From assembly GCA_002351365.1 (NCBI GenBank), contig DEGE01000017.1, positions 26,181-32,830 of the forward strand: a stretch of 6,650 nucleotides of DNA. The letters are read 5' to 3'. This document shows, one piece after another, positions 1 through 6,400 of this stretch. The notes under the pieces are model-generated. The model made no database searches, had not been told where the DNA came from, and saw nothing but the letters and a program-made list of their open reading frames with translations. How positions within the stretch are numbered: position 1 is the stretch's first letter; each line of letters starts with the position of its first letter. Made by a program: the position numbers and the translations under genes. This stretch comes from Candidatus Saccharibacteria bacterium UBA2834. Lineage in GTDB: Bacteria > Patescibacteriota > Saccharimonadia > Saccharimonadales > Saccharimonadaceae.

Positions 1-647
1 CGCAATGGGAAACGGTCGCCGAAAATTAATGTATGGTGGGCGGTGTCGGAGAGTGTGGCGCGGATGTCGGAATCGAGTTGAGTGAGTTGTTCGGTATAGT
101 CTGCGGTGGCGGTTTGATAAAAGTTGGCGTTTTGTGGGTCGGCATTGACTAGAGCGTCGCGAATCGACTCGACGATTTTAATAGCGTTAAGTGGGCTAGT
201 CCAAACATGCTCGTCGTATTCGACTCCATCTTCGTCTTCGTGCTCAGGCTCCATGCCTTCGACAAGTTCTTCTTTCACTAAATCGACGGCGTCCATCATG
301 CGGACGATTTTAGTGCGATTCGTGTCGAGATTGGCAATGATTTTTTCTACCCATGCTTCTGACTCGCCGCCAACATAGATAAAAACGTCGCTGTCTTGGA
401 TATTAATGATATCTTGCGGGCTTGGTTCGAAGGAATGAATTTCCGAACCGGGATAAATAAGCATAGTGATGTCGGCATTGTCGCCTGCGATGGCGCGAGC
501 AAAATCGTAACCGGGGAAAATCGTAGAGACAATTTTGAGCTGGTCGGTTTGCGTTTGTGGTTTGGCGAGCAAAAATACGATGACACAAACGGCGCCAAAT
601 AATAAAGCCGCCAAGGAAGTTTTGGCGATGGTTTTATTGCGCAGCAT
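1..647 (-). CDS. znuA: Metal ABC transporter substrate-binding protein (ZnuA/AdcA family), partial
   Basis: This is a cluster A-I metal-binding protein that captures Zn(II), or possibly Mn(II), outside the membrane and hands it to an ABC permease. It is truncated: 215 codons are visible, and the second lobe lies beyond the left edge. Residues 1-9 are basic and about 11-28 form a hydrophobic segment. C21 sits in GAVCVI, which is not a proper lipobox, so an uncleaved membrane anchor or a normal signal is likelier than a lipoprotein. The family motif HSFEPSPQD (residues 71-79) supplies the first metal ligand, H71. An acidic His-containing loop (about 126-146) is followed by DEHVWTSP with the second ligand, H147. 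FGDRFPL (209-215) matches a subfamily common in Firmicutes. The ATG at 647 is chosen for its strong AAGGAG. It overlaps the upstream regulator gene by 14 bp, so the two are cotranscribed. Family call is firm; metal specificity is inferred. Confidence 0.9.
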   Translation of the reverse strand, partial: MLRNKTIAKTSLAALLFGAVCVIVFLLAKPQTQTDQLKIVSTIFPGYDFARAIAGDNADITMLIYPGSEIHSFEPSPQDIINIQDSDVFIYVGGESEAWVEKIIANLDTNRTKIVRMMDAVDLVKEELVEGMEPEHEDEDGVEYDEHVWTSPLNAIKIVESIRDALVNADPQNANFYQTATADYTEQLTQLDSDIRATLSDTAHHTLIFGDRFPL

Positions 648-1053
648 TTTCTCTCTCCTTGATTGTTTGACAATCGGCGCAAAGACCATTAACGAGTACG
701 CGTTCGGCTTGCACGGCGAAGCCGTGTGTTTGTTGAACGTGTGTAGCGAATTTTTGCATGTGCTCACAATCTACATGGAAGATGCGGTCGCAGCTAGTGC
801 AATGTAAATCAAAATGGCTATCATGATCGCAAGGTTCAGAGTACCAATAACTGATAGCTGTACTGTTATCATGATATACGCGACGTAAAATGTGTTGAGC
901 TTCAAGCTCATCGATATGGCGATAAATTGTAGCTGTACCGAAATTGTGGCCAGATTGGTTGAGCTTGGCGATTAATTCTTTGGCGGTAAAATCTGTCTTG
1001 AAAGATTTGATGACTGTGTTAATGGCTGATTTTGCAGTAGTGGTGTATTTCAT
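634..1053 (-). CDS. Fur/Zur-family metal-responsive transcriptional repressor
   Basis: A complete 139-residue protein, the usual size for the Fur superfamily, predicted to repress metal-uptake genes when metal is bound. The N-terminal winged helix covers about residues 8-60, with the recognition helix in GTATIYRHIDELEAQHIL (39-56), equivalent to the typical ATVYR..LEEL pattern. The C-terminal dimerisation and metal domain has a His/Asp-rich stretch (75-84, CDHDSHFDLH) and two CxxC pairs, C85/C88 and C125/C128, the usual structural zinc site. H93, C96 and H98 are further potential ligands. It is the first gene of an operon with the znuA-like gene, and a Fur/Zur-like palindrome sits just upstream, implying autoregulation. 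Linkage to znuA favours Zur over Fur, PerR or Mur, but specificity cannot be read from sequence, so no symbol is given. An in-frame TGA lies shortly upstream and no other good start precedes the ATG. No clear Shine-Dalgarno sequence is visible. Confidence 0.93.
   Translation of the reverse strand: MKYTTTAKSAINTVIKSFKTDFTAKELIAKLNQSGHNFGTATIYRHIDELEAQHILRRVYHDNSTAISYWYSEPCDHDSHFDLHCTSCDRIFHVDCEHMQKFATHVQQTHGFAVQAERVLVNGLCADCQTIKERENAAQ
655..660 (-). promoter_or_regulatory. Ribosome binding site of the znuA-like gene
   Basis: AAGGAG on the minus strand lies 7 nt before the ATG at 647, inside the last codons of the Fur-family gene. It fixes the znuA start despite the 14-bp overlap. It is the strongest Shine-Dalgarno match in the window and contrasts with the SD-poor first genes of the transcription units. 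Confidence 0.8.
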
Positions 1054-1062
1054 AGCTAAAAT

Positions 1063-1083
1063 TGAAAATGATTCTCATTTTTA
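1063..1083. promoter_or_regulatory. Fur/Zur-like operator (palindrome)
   Basis: A perfect inverted repeat AAAATGA-TTC-TCATTTT lies at 1065-1081 and extends to an imperfect 21-bp palindrome (8 of 10 symmetric pairs) at 1063-1083. The left part, TGAAAATGATTCTCA (1063-1077), differs by one base from a perfect 7-1-7 palindrome. The overlapping 7-1-7 arrangement is typical of Fur and Zur boxes. It lies between the predicted -10 and the ATG of the Fur-family gene, over the expected transcription start, so binding should block transcription of the regulator-znuA operon. Binding is inferred. Confidence 0.75.
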
Positions 1084-1110
1084 TTTTACGTGATTCGGTT
1101 AGATTTGCAA
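1083..1110 (-). promoter_or_regulatory. Predicted sigma70-type promoter of the fur/zur-znuA operon
   Basis: Read on the minus strand, TTGCAA (1110-1105) is the -35 candidate and TAAAAT (1088-1083) the -10 candidate, with a 16-bp spacer. Transcription would start near 1076, inside the palindromic operator and about 23 nt before the ATG. This is a consensus match only. Confidence 0.5.
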
Positions 1111-1115
1111 GCAAA

Positions 1116-1143
1116 TTTACAGAAATAATAAATATGGTAAAAT
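1116..1143 (+). promoter_or_regulatory. Predicted promoter of the membrane protein-glycosyltransferase operon
   Basis: TTTACA (1116-1121) and TAAAAT (1138-1143) are separated by 16 bp. The expected transcription start near 1150 is only a few bases before the ATG at 1154, so the message would be nearly leaderless. The only SD-like sequence is a weak AGGG at 1146-1149, too close to the start. The promoter is divergent from the fur/zur promoter, and its -35 lies about 33 bp from the operator, so co-regulation is possible but not shown. Confidence 0.5.
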
Positions 1144-1153
1144 ATAGGGTAGT

Positions 1154-1516
1154 ATGAAGCAATTAGCGGAAGATTTTGGCGCGATTTTTAAACGTGATCG
1201 CAGTTTCATTATCTGGATGGTGGTCAACTTTGGTCTAGGACTTTGGCTCTTCTTGGAGTCACTTTTTAGATTAGACCCAACTAGTCGGCTTTATTGGAGG
1301 TACTCAGGCGTAGTCAACAGTTATGATGACGGTGCTTGGTGGTATATGCTGAGTTTTTCGATTATTGCAATTGTACTTGGTGCGGGACATATATTAATAA
1401 GTGCACGTTTGCATAGCAAGCGTGGCAAGGATGTTGCGCGACTATTCTTGGGTGTAAGTTGTGTCATTATTATCGTGGCCCTACATGCCTTGTTGAGTTT
1501 AGTCGGAAGAGGATAG
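1154..1516 (+). CDS. Small three-helix membrane protein, unknown function
   Basis: A 120-residue protein with no domain I can name confidently. A short basic N-terminus (KRDR, residues 13-16) precedes three predicted transmembrane helices at about 18-38, 62-83 and 94-117. The polar segment 39-61 holds RLYWRYSG and YDDGAWWY. The helix 2-3 loop, RLHSKRGK (85-92), is strongly basic, so by the positive-inside rule the N-terminus and this loop are cytoplasmic while residues 39-61 and the C-terminus face out. The R-Y-S-G followed by D-x-x-W-W-Y pattern resembles small conserved membrane proteins I associate with CPR genomes, but that is recollection rather than a proven match. Its stop is 1 nt from the next start, and the next gene's ribosome binding site lies inside its 3' end, so translation is probably coupled and it may be an accessory subunit of the glycosyltransferase. 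The start is the first ATG after a plausible promoter. Confidence 0.75.
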   Translation: MKQLAEDFGAIFKRDRSFIIWMVVNFGLGLWLFLESLFRLDPTSRLYWRYSGVVNSYDDGAWWYMLSFSIIAIVLGAGHILISARLHSKRGKDVARLFLGVSCVIIIVALHALLSLVGRG

Positions 1517-1517
1517 A

Positions 1518-3140
1518 ATGTCTAAAGTCATTGAAATTCCAGTTGGGAAGCGCACGGCGCGGTATCGTTTTTTTGAAATCTTTCCAGCGCTAGTGAGCTT
1601 GGGGATTATAGCGTTATTGTTCTGCTTTTCGGCGATTTCGCCAATTGCTGGTTCGATTTTCTTGTTGATTATCGTGGTTGGTAGTGTCGTAAAGGCAATC
1701 GGTACAATGTTCCGTACGGTGCAGGGCTACAAAATGGTGAATGCGAGCTGCGCGATTAATTGGCGCAAACGTATGGTGGATTTGGAAAACCCGCAGGAAA
1801 GTTATGAGCGTTTGGCGCATACGAAAAGTAAGGCCTACGATCACCAGCAGCATTTAAAGAACTTATTGAATATGGCGGCCTCGGAAGATGGCAATTATCC
1901 AAATCCGCAGAATATTTATCATGCAATTATTATTACGATGTATAACGAAACGCTTGACGTGTTAGAGCCGACGATCGAGAGTGTGCTGGCGTCAACTTTT
2001 CCAAAAGAAAGAATGATTGTGACGATTGCCTACGAAGAGCGGGGTGGCGAAGCGGGCGAAAAAGTCGCGAAGGCTTTGCAGAAAAAGTATGGTAAGAAAT
2101 TTGGATATTTCTTGTTGTCGAAGCATCCGGATGGTTTGCCAAATGAGGTGATTGGCAAAGGAGGCAATATCACTTGGGCCGGCAAAAACTTGCAGAAATT
2201 TGTGGACGAAAAAGGCATTAAATATAGCGACGTAATCGTGACGACGTTGGATAGCGACAACCGTCCACATAAAGTTTATTTTGACCAGGTAGCATATGAA
2301 TATGTCGTGCATGAGGAGCGTTTACATATGGCTTTCCAGCCTGTGTCATTATTTACGAATAATATTTGGGATGCACCGGCGGTATCGCGCGTGGTGGCTT
2401 GTACGAACTCGTTCTGGAATTTGGTTTGTACGATGCGTCCGCTGGATTTGCGCAACTTCGCTTCACATTCGCAGCCACTCGAGGCTTTAGTTGGAATGAA
2501 TTTTTGGAGTGTACGTACGATCGTGGAAGATGGTCATCAATATTGGCGTAGTTTGTTCTATTTTGATGGCGATTATGAAGTTTATCCGATTCGCGCACCA
2601 ATCGGTCAGGATGCAGTTTTGAACGATACGTTATTGAAAACTTTGAAAGCGCAGTGGATTCAGTTGCGACGTTGGGATTATGGCGCGAGCGATGTGGCTT
2701 ATGTGGCAGATTATATGTTCTCCAAAAAGAATAAGATGCATTGGGATGATTTGTTGCCGAAATTCATTCGCCTATTGGACGGTCATGTAACGTTGGCTGC
2801 GACTGCGCCGATTGTATTGTTCGGTGGTTGGGTGCCGTTGATATTTAATATTGAATCGCTCGATTTATTGGCACATCATTTACCGTCGGTAGTGAGTTAT
2901 ATTCAGACCTTTGCCATGCTGTTAATGGTCGTCTCGATTATTTTATCGATGAAATTATTGCCGCCAAAACCAGCGCGTTACAAGAAGACAAAACATGTAT
3001 TAATGGTTTTGCAATGGATTATTTCGCCAGTGATTGCGATCGTGTATACGTCATTTTGCGCGTTGTATTCACAAATTCGTTTGATGCTCGGGCTTTATAT
3101 GGAGAAGTTCGACGTTACGGAAAAAGTTGTTAAGAAATAG
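1518..3140 (+). CDS. Membrane-embedded family 2 glycosyltransferase (processive, cellulose synthase-like motifs)
   Basis: A 540-residue inverting GT2 enzyme predicted to transfer sugar from a nucleotide-sugar on the cytoplasmic face, making or exporting a cell-surface polysaccharide or glycolipid. Two N-terminal transmembrane helices (about 20-40 and 43-63) precede the GT-A domain (about 130-395). HAIIITMYNET (135-145) is the nucleotide-binding first strand, DSD (245-247) the metal-binding DxD in TTLDSDNRPH, ED (337-338) the catalytic-base position, and QLRRW (382-386) the QxxRW acceptor motif. That set is typical of processive synthases such as BcsA or hyaluronan synthase. C-terminal helices lie at about 424-446, 457-480 and 494-522. 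No PilZ domain is present and the product is not predictable. The ATG is supported by GAGG at 1509-1512, 5 nt upstream. It is the last gene of its operon, closed by a strong hairpin. A dolichol-phosphate-mannose-synthase-like role is less likely given QxxRW and the extra helices. Confidence 0.88.
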   Translation: MSKVIEIPVGKRTARYRFFEIFPALVSLGIIALLFCFSAISPIAGSIFLLIIVVGSVVKAIGTMFRTVQGYKMVNASCAINWRKRMVDLENPQESYERLAHTKSKAYDHQQHLKNLLNMAASEDGNYPNPQNIYHAIIITMYNETLDVLEPTIESVLASTFPKERMIVTIAYEERGGEAGEKVAKALQKKYGKKFGYFLLSKHPDGLPNEVIGKGGNITWAGKNLQKFVDEKGIKYSDVIVTTLDSDNRPHKVYFDQVAYEYVVHEERLHMAFQPVSLFTNNIWDAPAVSRVVACTNSFWNLVCTMRPLDLRNFASHSQPLEALVGMNFWSVRTIVEDGHQYWRSLFYFDGDYEVYPIRAPIGQDAVLNDTLLKTLKAQWIQLRRWDYGASDVAYVADYMFSKKNKMHWDDLLPKFIRLLDGHVTLAATAPIVLFGGWVPLIFNIESLDLLAHHLPSVVSYIQTFAMLLMVVSIILSMKLLPPKPARYKKTKHVLMVLQWIISPVIAIVYTSFCALYSQIRLMLGLYMEKFDVTEKVVKK

Positions 3141-3203
3141 AAAATCCCCACACATTTTTCTTGAAACAAATACAGTTTCTATGAAAAGCGTGTGGGGATT
3201 TTT
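3141..3203. terminator. Long composite hairpin terminator after the glycosyltransferase gene
   Basis: A 13-bp stem pairs AAAATCCCCACAC (3141-3153) with GTGTGGGGATTTT (3190-3202) and ends in a T run. The interior can stack further: TTTTC (3156-3160) with GAAAA (3183-3187), then GAAAC (3163-3167) with GTTTC (3175-3179), leaving a 7-nt loop. The hairpin starts immediately after the TAG stop. The A run before the left arm gives a U run on the opposite strand, so it could act in both directions, although no convergent gene is seen here. Confidence 0.88.
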
Positions 3204-3247
3204 ATATCCAAAAATAACTTTTCGGGCGATGGAGCTACTTAATTGTA

Positions 3248-3266
3248 TGTTGTAAAAAATACAACA
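3248..3266. promoter_or_regulatory. Palindrome copy 1, candidate operator
   Basis: Arms TGTTGTA and TACAACA form a perfect 7-bp inverted repeat around AAAAA. It is about 120 bp upstream of the predicted adhesin promoter. It is symmetric like a dimeric repressor or activator site and does not resemble the Fur/Zur box at 1063-1083. The cognate regulator is not in this window. As RNA it could also form a small AT-rich hairpin followed by Us. Confidence 0.45.
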
Positions 3267-3292
3267 GTAGTTTTTGGGGCTATTTTGTGAAT

Positions 3293-3309
3293 GTTGTAAA
3301 AAATACAAC
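3293..3309. promoter_or_regulatory. Palindrome copy 2, candidate operator
   Basis: Arms GTTGTA and TACAAC around AAAAA repeat copy 1 exactly; the flanking seventh pair is lost (T/G). The 44-bp spacing from copy 1 is close to four helical turns, which would put both sites on roughly the same face of the DNA and suits cooperative binding. Confidence 0.45.
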
Positions 3310-3383
3310 GGTTTTTTGTGGCTTTGGGCGCGGAATAAGAATTTTAAGCGTAAACGGTGTAGAATAAATCAATACGCCTATGC

Positions 3384-3412
3384 TTGCATAAACTTGACTA
3401 GCAGGGTATTTT
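3384..3412 (+). promoter_or_regulatory. Predicted promoter of the adhesin gene
   Basis: TTGCAT (3384-3389) and TATTTT (3407-3412) are separated by 17 bp. The expected start is near 3419, giving a leader of about 60 nt. A weaker alternative -35, TTGACT (3394-3399), would use a poor -10, TCAAAT, at 3417-3422. This is a consensus match only. Confidence 0.45.
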
Positions 3413-3466
3413 AAGGTCAAATGCCTCATTCTATGGAGTGTGGGGCGCAAAATAAAGAGTTATAAA

Positions 3467-3471
3467 GGGAG
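3467..3471 (+). promoter_or_regulatory. Ribosome binding site deciding the GTG start of the adhesin
   Basis: GGGAG within AAAGGGAG lies 8 nt before the GTG at 3480. An in-frame TAA at 3453-3455 leaves no usable start further upstream. Later ATG codons (residues 16 and 24) would cut into the signal peptide, so GTG is the start. Confidence 0.8.
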
Positions 3472-3479
3472 TAAAAGAA

Positions 3480-6400
3480 GTGAGTCTTTCAAAAAGGTTT
3501 CGCAATCTTGCCGCAGCATTCTTGATGGTGCTGAGTACGATTGCGCCAATGGGTGGAGCTTTGACGCGCAGCGTCTATGCTGCGGATGGTGACCCTGATC
3601 TAGGTACACCAGAACATAGTAAAACATTAACGCCAAATTTAAATCCGGACGGTACGCCCGATGGCACTTATACGATTACGCTGAGCGTGACTGGTAAGGC
3701 GGAATCGACGACCATTAATAATGGTGCGAATGTTGTTGTGGTGTTAGATACGTCTGGTAGTATGCGTTATTTCTTGGAGTCTAATACTGGTAGATATGGC
3801 ACTAATAACGTTAATCGTCCAGCATCAATTAACAACTATTATGAAACAAATGTAACGCTATATAGTTCTCGAACCTATAATAACTGGACCGGTAGATATG
3901 AGTGTGGCAACGCGATTACCAATAACACTACGGGTGGAACTGTATATTATCAGAATGGTTGGAACTGCGATGTTTATAACGGTCAGCGTTACGATAGTTC
4001 TAAGACTCGTCTTGATTCTGCTAAATCTTCTTTAGGTACTCTTTTTACAACTCTTCTTGGAAATAATACTTCCGAACATCCAAATCTCGTTGAAGTGAGC
4101 CTCATTTCTTTTGCTGACGGTGCTACACTTCGTAATTCTTGGACTACGAATGGAACAACCCTAAATAGCACATTGAATAATGTTGCGGCCGATGGTGGCA
4201 CCAACTGGGACGATGCTTTGCGTTTGGCAAAGTCGACTCTTGACGGCAAAAATGATGGTGATAAAGGTTATATCATCTTTATGACCGATGGTAACCCGAC
4301 TACATATAATGGTTGTAATAGGGTTTATGGAACGAATTGTGGCCAGGAAAATGATAACGTTATTAATTCAAGTTATAATCAGGCCGCACCGCAGGCACTA
4401 GCAATTACGAATGCTGGTTATAATCTTTATGACCTAGGCGTCTATGGTAGCGTTGACCGCATGCAGAGTTTGACTAATCACGCAAACACTGCCACTGCCG
4501 AAAATCATGGCGATGCTTATTATTATGCTACTTCTAATGAAGCTGCAGTAAACGCTGCATTCGCGGAAATTGCTAATTCTATTACCAATAATCTTTCGTT
4601 GACGAATATTAAATATTCGGATGGTATTACCGGCATGACGACCATGGCTGTTAATGGTACGGCTGGCAATTTCCAATATACGCTTGGTGGCGTCGCTACG
4701 ACTGACCCACAAATTACGACAGCTAAATTCGAAAATGGCGAAGTAGTTTGGGATATGGGGAACTACGTACTCGGAAATGGTGTAACCGCGACTGTATCAT
4801 TTACGGTTTGGCCAAGCCAAGAATCATATGATTTAGTAGCTGACTTAAATAATGGTAAAAGAGCTTATAGTTCGCTAACTGATGAGGAAAAGGAATCCGT
4901 CAGCTGTACGCTCGATGACAACAATAATGTTGTTAGCTGCGGCCTGAAGACTAATACGGATTATCCGGAATTGCAGTATCGTACTGTTAAAAATTCTACT
5001 GATGGCAGCGATCCTGTTTATGGCAAATTACAAAAAGTGAGCTTAGCTAACCCTAAACCAGTCGATCTCGTTTCAAAGAAATTGAATGTCGTAAAGCTTT
5101 GGGAAGACGAGCTTAATCCGGATCAACAAGAAGACTATTGCAATAAAGACACGAAGGAGTGTTCGGTCGTCTTGAAGTTAATGCGCGGCAGTGAAGTCTA
5201 TGAAGACAACATCGTTGTGAAGAAAAATGGCAACGAATGGAAAGCCGATAAGCAAATCGCGATTGCGCCTGGTATTATGATTTCTGCCGATAGTAAAACT
5301 GGCAAGATTGTAAATACTGGCGAATATCCAGTCGTTGATGGCTATGTGATTCTAGAAGAAGGTCACGATTATGAACTTCAAGAATACGACATCACGGATC
5401 ACTATTATTTGACGCATTATCAATATCATCCAATGTTGGTTGATGGCGTAGTAAAGAATGTGATTTTCGAATATAGCGGTAATAAAATTGTCTCTATCAT
5501 TGAGATGAACGAACTCTCTCAGATTTCCGCTACGAACACACTCAAGGGTGGCTTTGAGGTTACGAAGACCGTAAGTGGCAAGGCTGATACGAAGGATCAG
5601 AAGTTTACGATTAAGACTTTGTTTGGTGATGACGCTGAGCACACGTATCGTATTTACTATGGCGCAAATAACCCTTGCTATAACAATACGACTGATGCAA
5701 GCTGCGCAGAGAGCGCTAACGCTGGTTACACAGGTCGTTCCGCAAAAACTAAGGTTGCGGGTACGGTAACACTCGATATCTATGCTGGTGATACGATTCG
5801 TTTCCAGGATATTGATACTGGCACAAAGTTTAAAGTCGAAGAAGTAACCGATGGCTTGTCGCTTGGCTATTCGCTAGAGGGTATTGAATATACCGTTAAA
5901 CATGGCGATGGTGAGTATGGTGCCTATGATCAGGATAAGATTGATGGTGATTGGTATATCGTACAGCCGAACGCTTCGGCTAAAGCGACCGTCAAGAACG
6001 TCTATGATGCGACAACGCTAAAGATATCAAAGAGGATTGATGTTACTCACGGTGATCGCGATGCGGCTAAGGCAAAGACCTTTAATTTCAAGGTGACTTT
6101 GAAGGATGGCGATAATGAGTTGGCTGGTGAATTTGACTATACGACCAACAAGGGTAATAAGGGCACGATTGTTTCCGGCGGCACTATCACGCTCGGCGAT
6201 GGTGAGACCGCTACAATTAAAGATTTGCCGGTTGGCGCAACTTATACTATCGAGGAACAGGACGCTAATAAGAACGGCTTTACAACGACTGTTTCTGGCA
6301 ATGAAAGCGGTACTTTAGCAAAGGCTGGCGCAGAAGTTGCATACACTAATACATACAATGCAAAACCAGTAAGTACGCAGATTGTTGCACTTAAAGACTT

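Larger units (their letters stand above)
3247..3333. repeat. Two tandem copies of a palindrome-containing ~44-bp unit
   Basis: The 19-bp core ATGTTGTAAAAAATACAAC occurs identically at 3247-3265 and 3291-3309, with a 44-bp period. Similarity continues past the core: both copies are followed by a T run and a G-rich GGCT element (TTTTTGGGGCT at 3271-3281, TTTTTTGTGGCT at 3312-3323), with a small indel between copies. This indicates duplication of a unit of at least about 34 bp that has diverged outside the palindrome. Confidence 0.85.
3203..3479. other. Long intergenic region upstream of the adhesin gene
   Basis: No convincing protein-coding gene lies in this stretch. It holds, in order: a short AT-rich lead; two tandem palindromic units (3247-3333); a promoter candidate (3384-3412) whose -35 overlaps the inverted repeat TATGC-TT-GCATA (3379-3390); a possible leader hairpin pairing GCCTCA (3423-3428) with TGGGGC (3441-3446, one G-U pair); a 14-codon ATG mini-ORF (3421-3465); and the ribosome binding site of the adhesin. 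I recognise no known riboswitch consensus. Its length and internal structure, unlike the tight spacing elsewhere, suggest the adhesin is specifically regulated. Confidence 0.7.

Noticed and set aside
124..378. 84-residue plus-strand frame opposite znuA
   Set aside because: Serine/threonine-rich low-complexity shadow lying entirely inside the convincingly coding znuA frame on the other strand.
583..590. Lipoprotein lipobox around C21 of the znuA-like protein
   Set aside because: The residue before the cysteine is valine and hydrophobic residues continue after it, which does not fit a signal peptidase II site.
3069..3308. 79-residue open frame on the minus strand across the GT2 3' end and terminator
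   Set aside because: It runs through the terminator hairpin and the palindromic repeat, overlaps the coding end of the GT2 gene, and its translation shows no family features.
3248..3320. Tandem intrinsic terminators
   Set aside because: The stems are 6-7 bp and AT-rich with almost no GC, and a much stronger terminator already sits at 3141-3203. Operator function is more plausible, though not proven.
3247..3333. CRISPR-like direct repeats
   Set aside because: Only two copies, the repeat itself is an AT-rich palindrome, the between-copy sequence is itself duplicated rather than unique, and no cas genes are visible.
3348..3377. GCGTA...TACGC inverted repeat
   Set aside because: A 5-bp stem with a 20-nt loop is expected by chance in a region of this size and has no supporting context.
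4434..4712. 92-residue minus-strand frame inside the adhesin
   Set aside because: Fully antisense to the VWA and post-VWA region, where the plus-strand frame carries clear motifs; no ribosome binding site or family resemblance.
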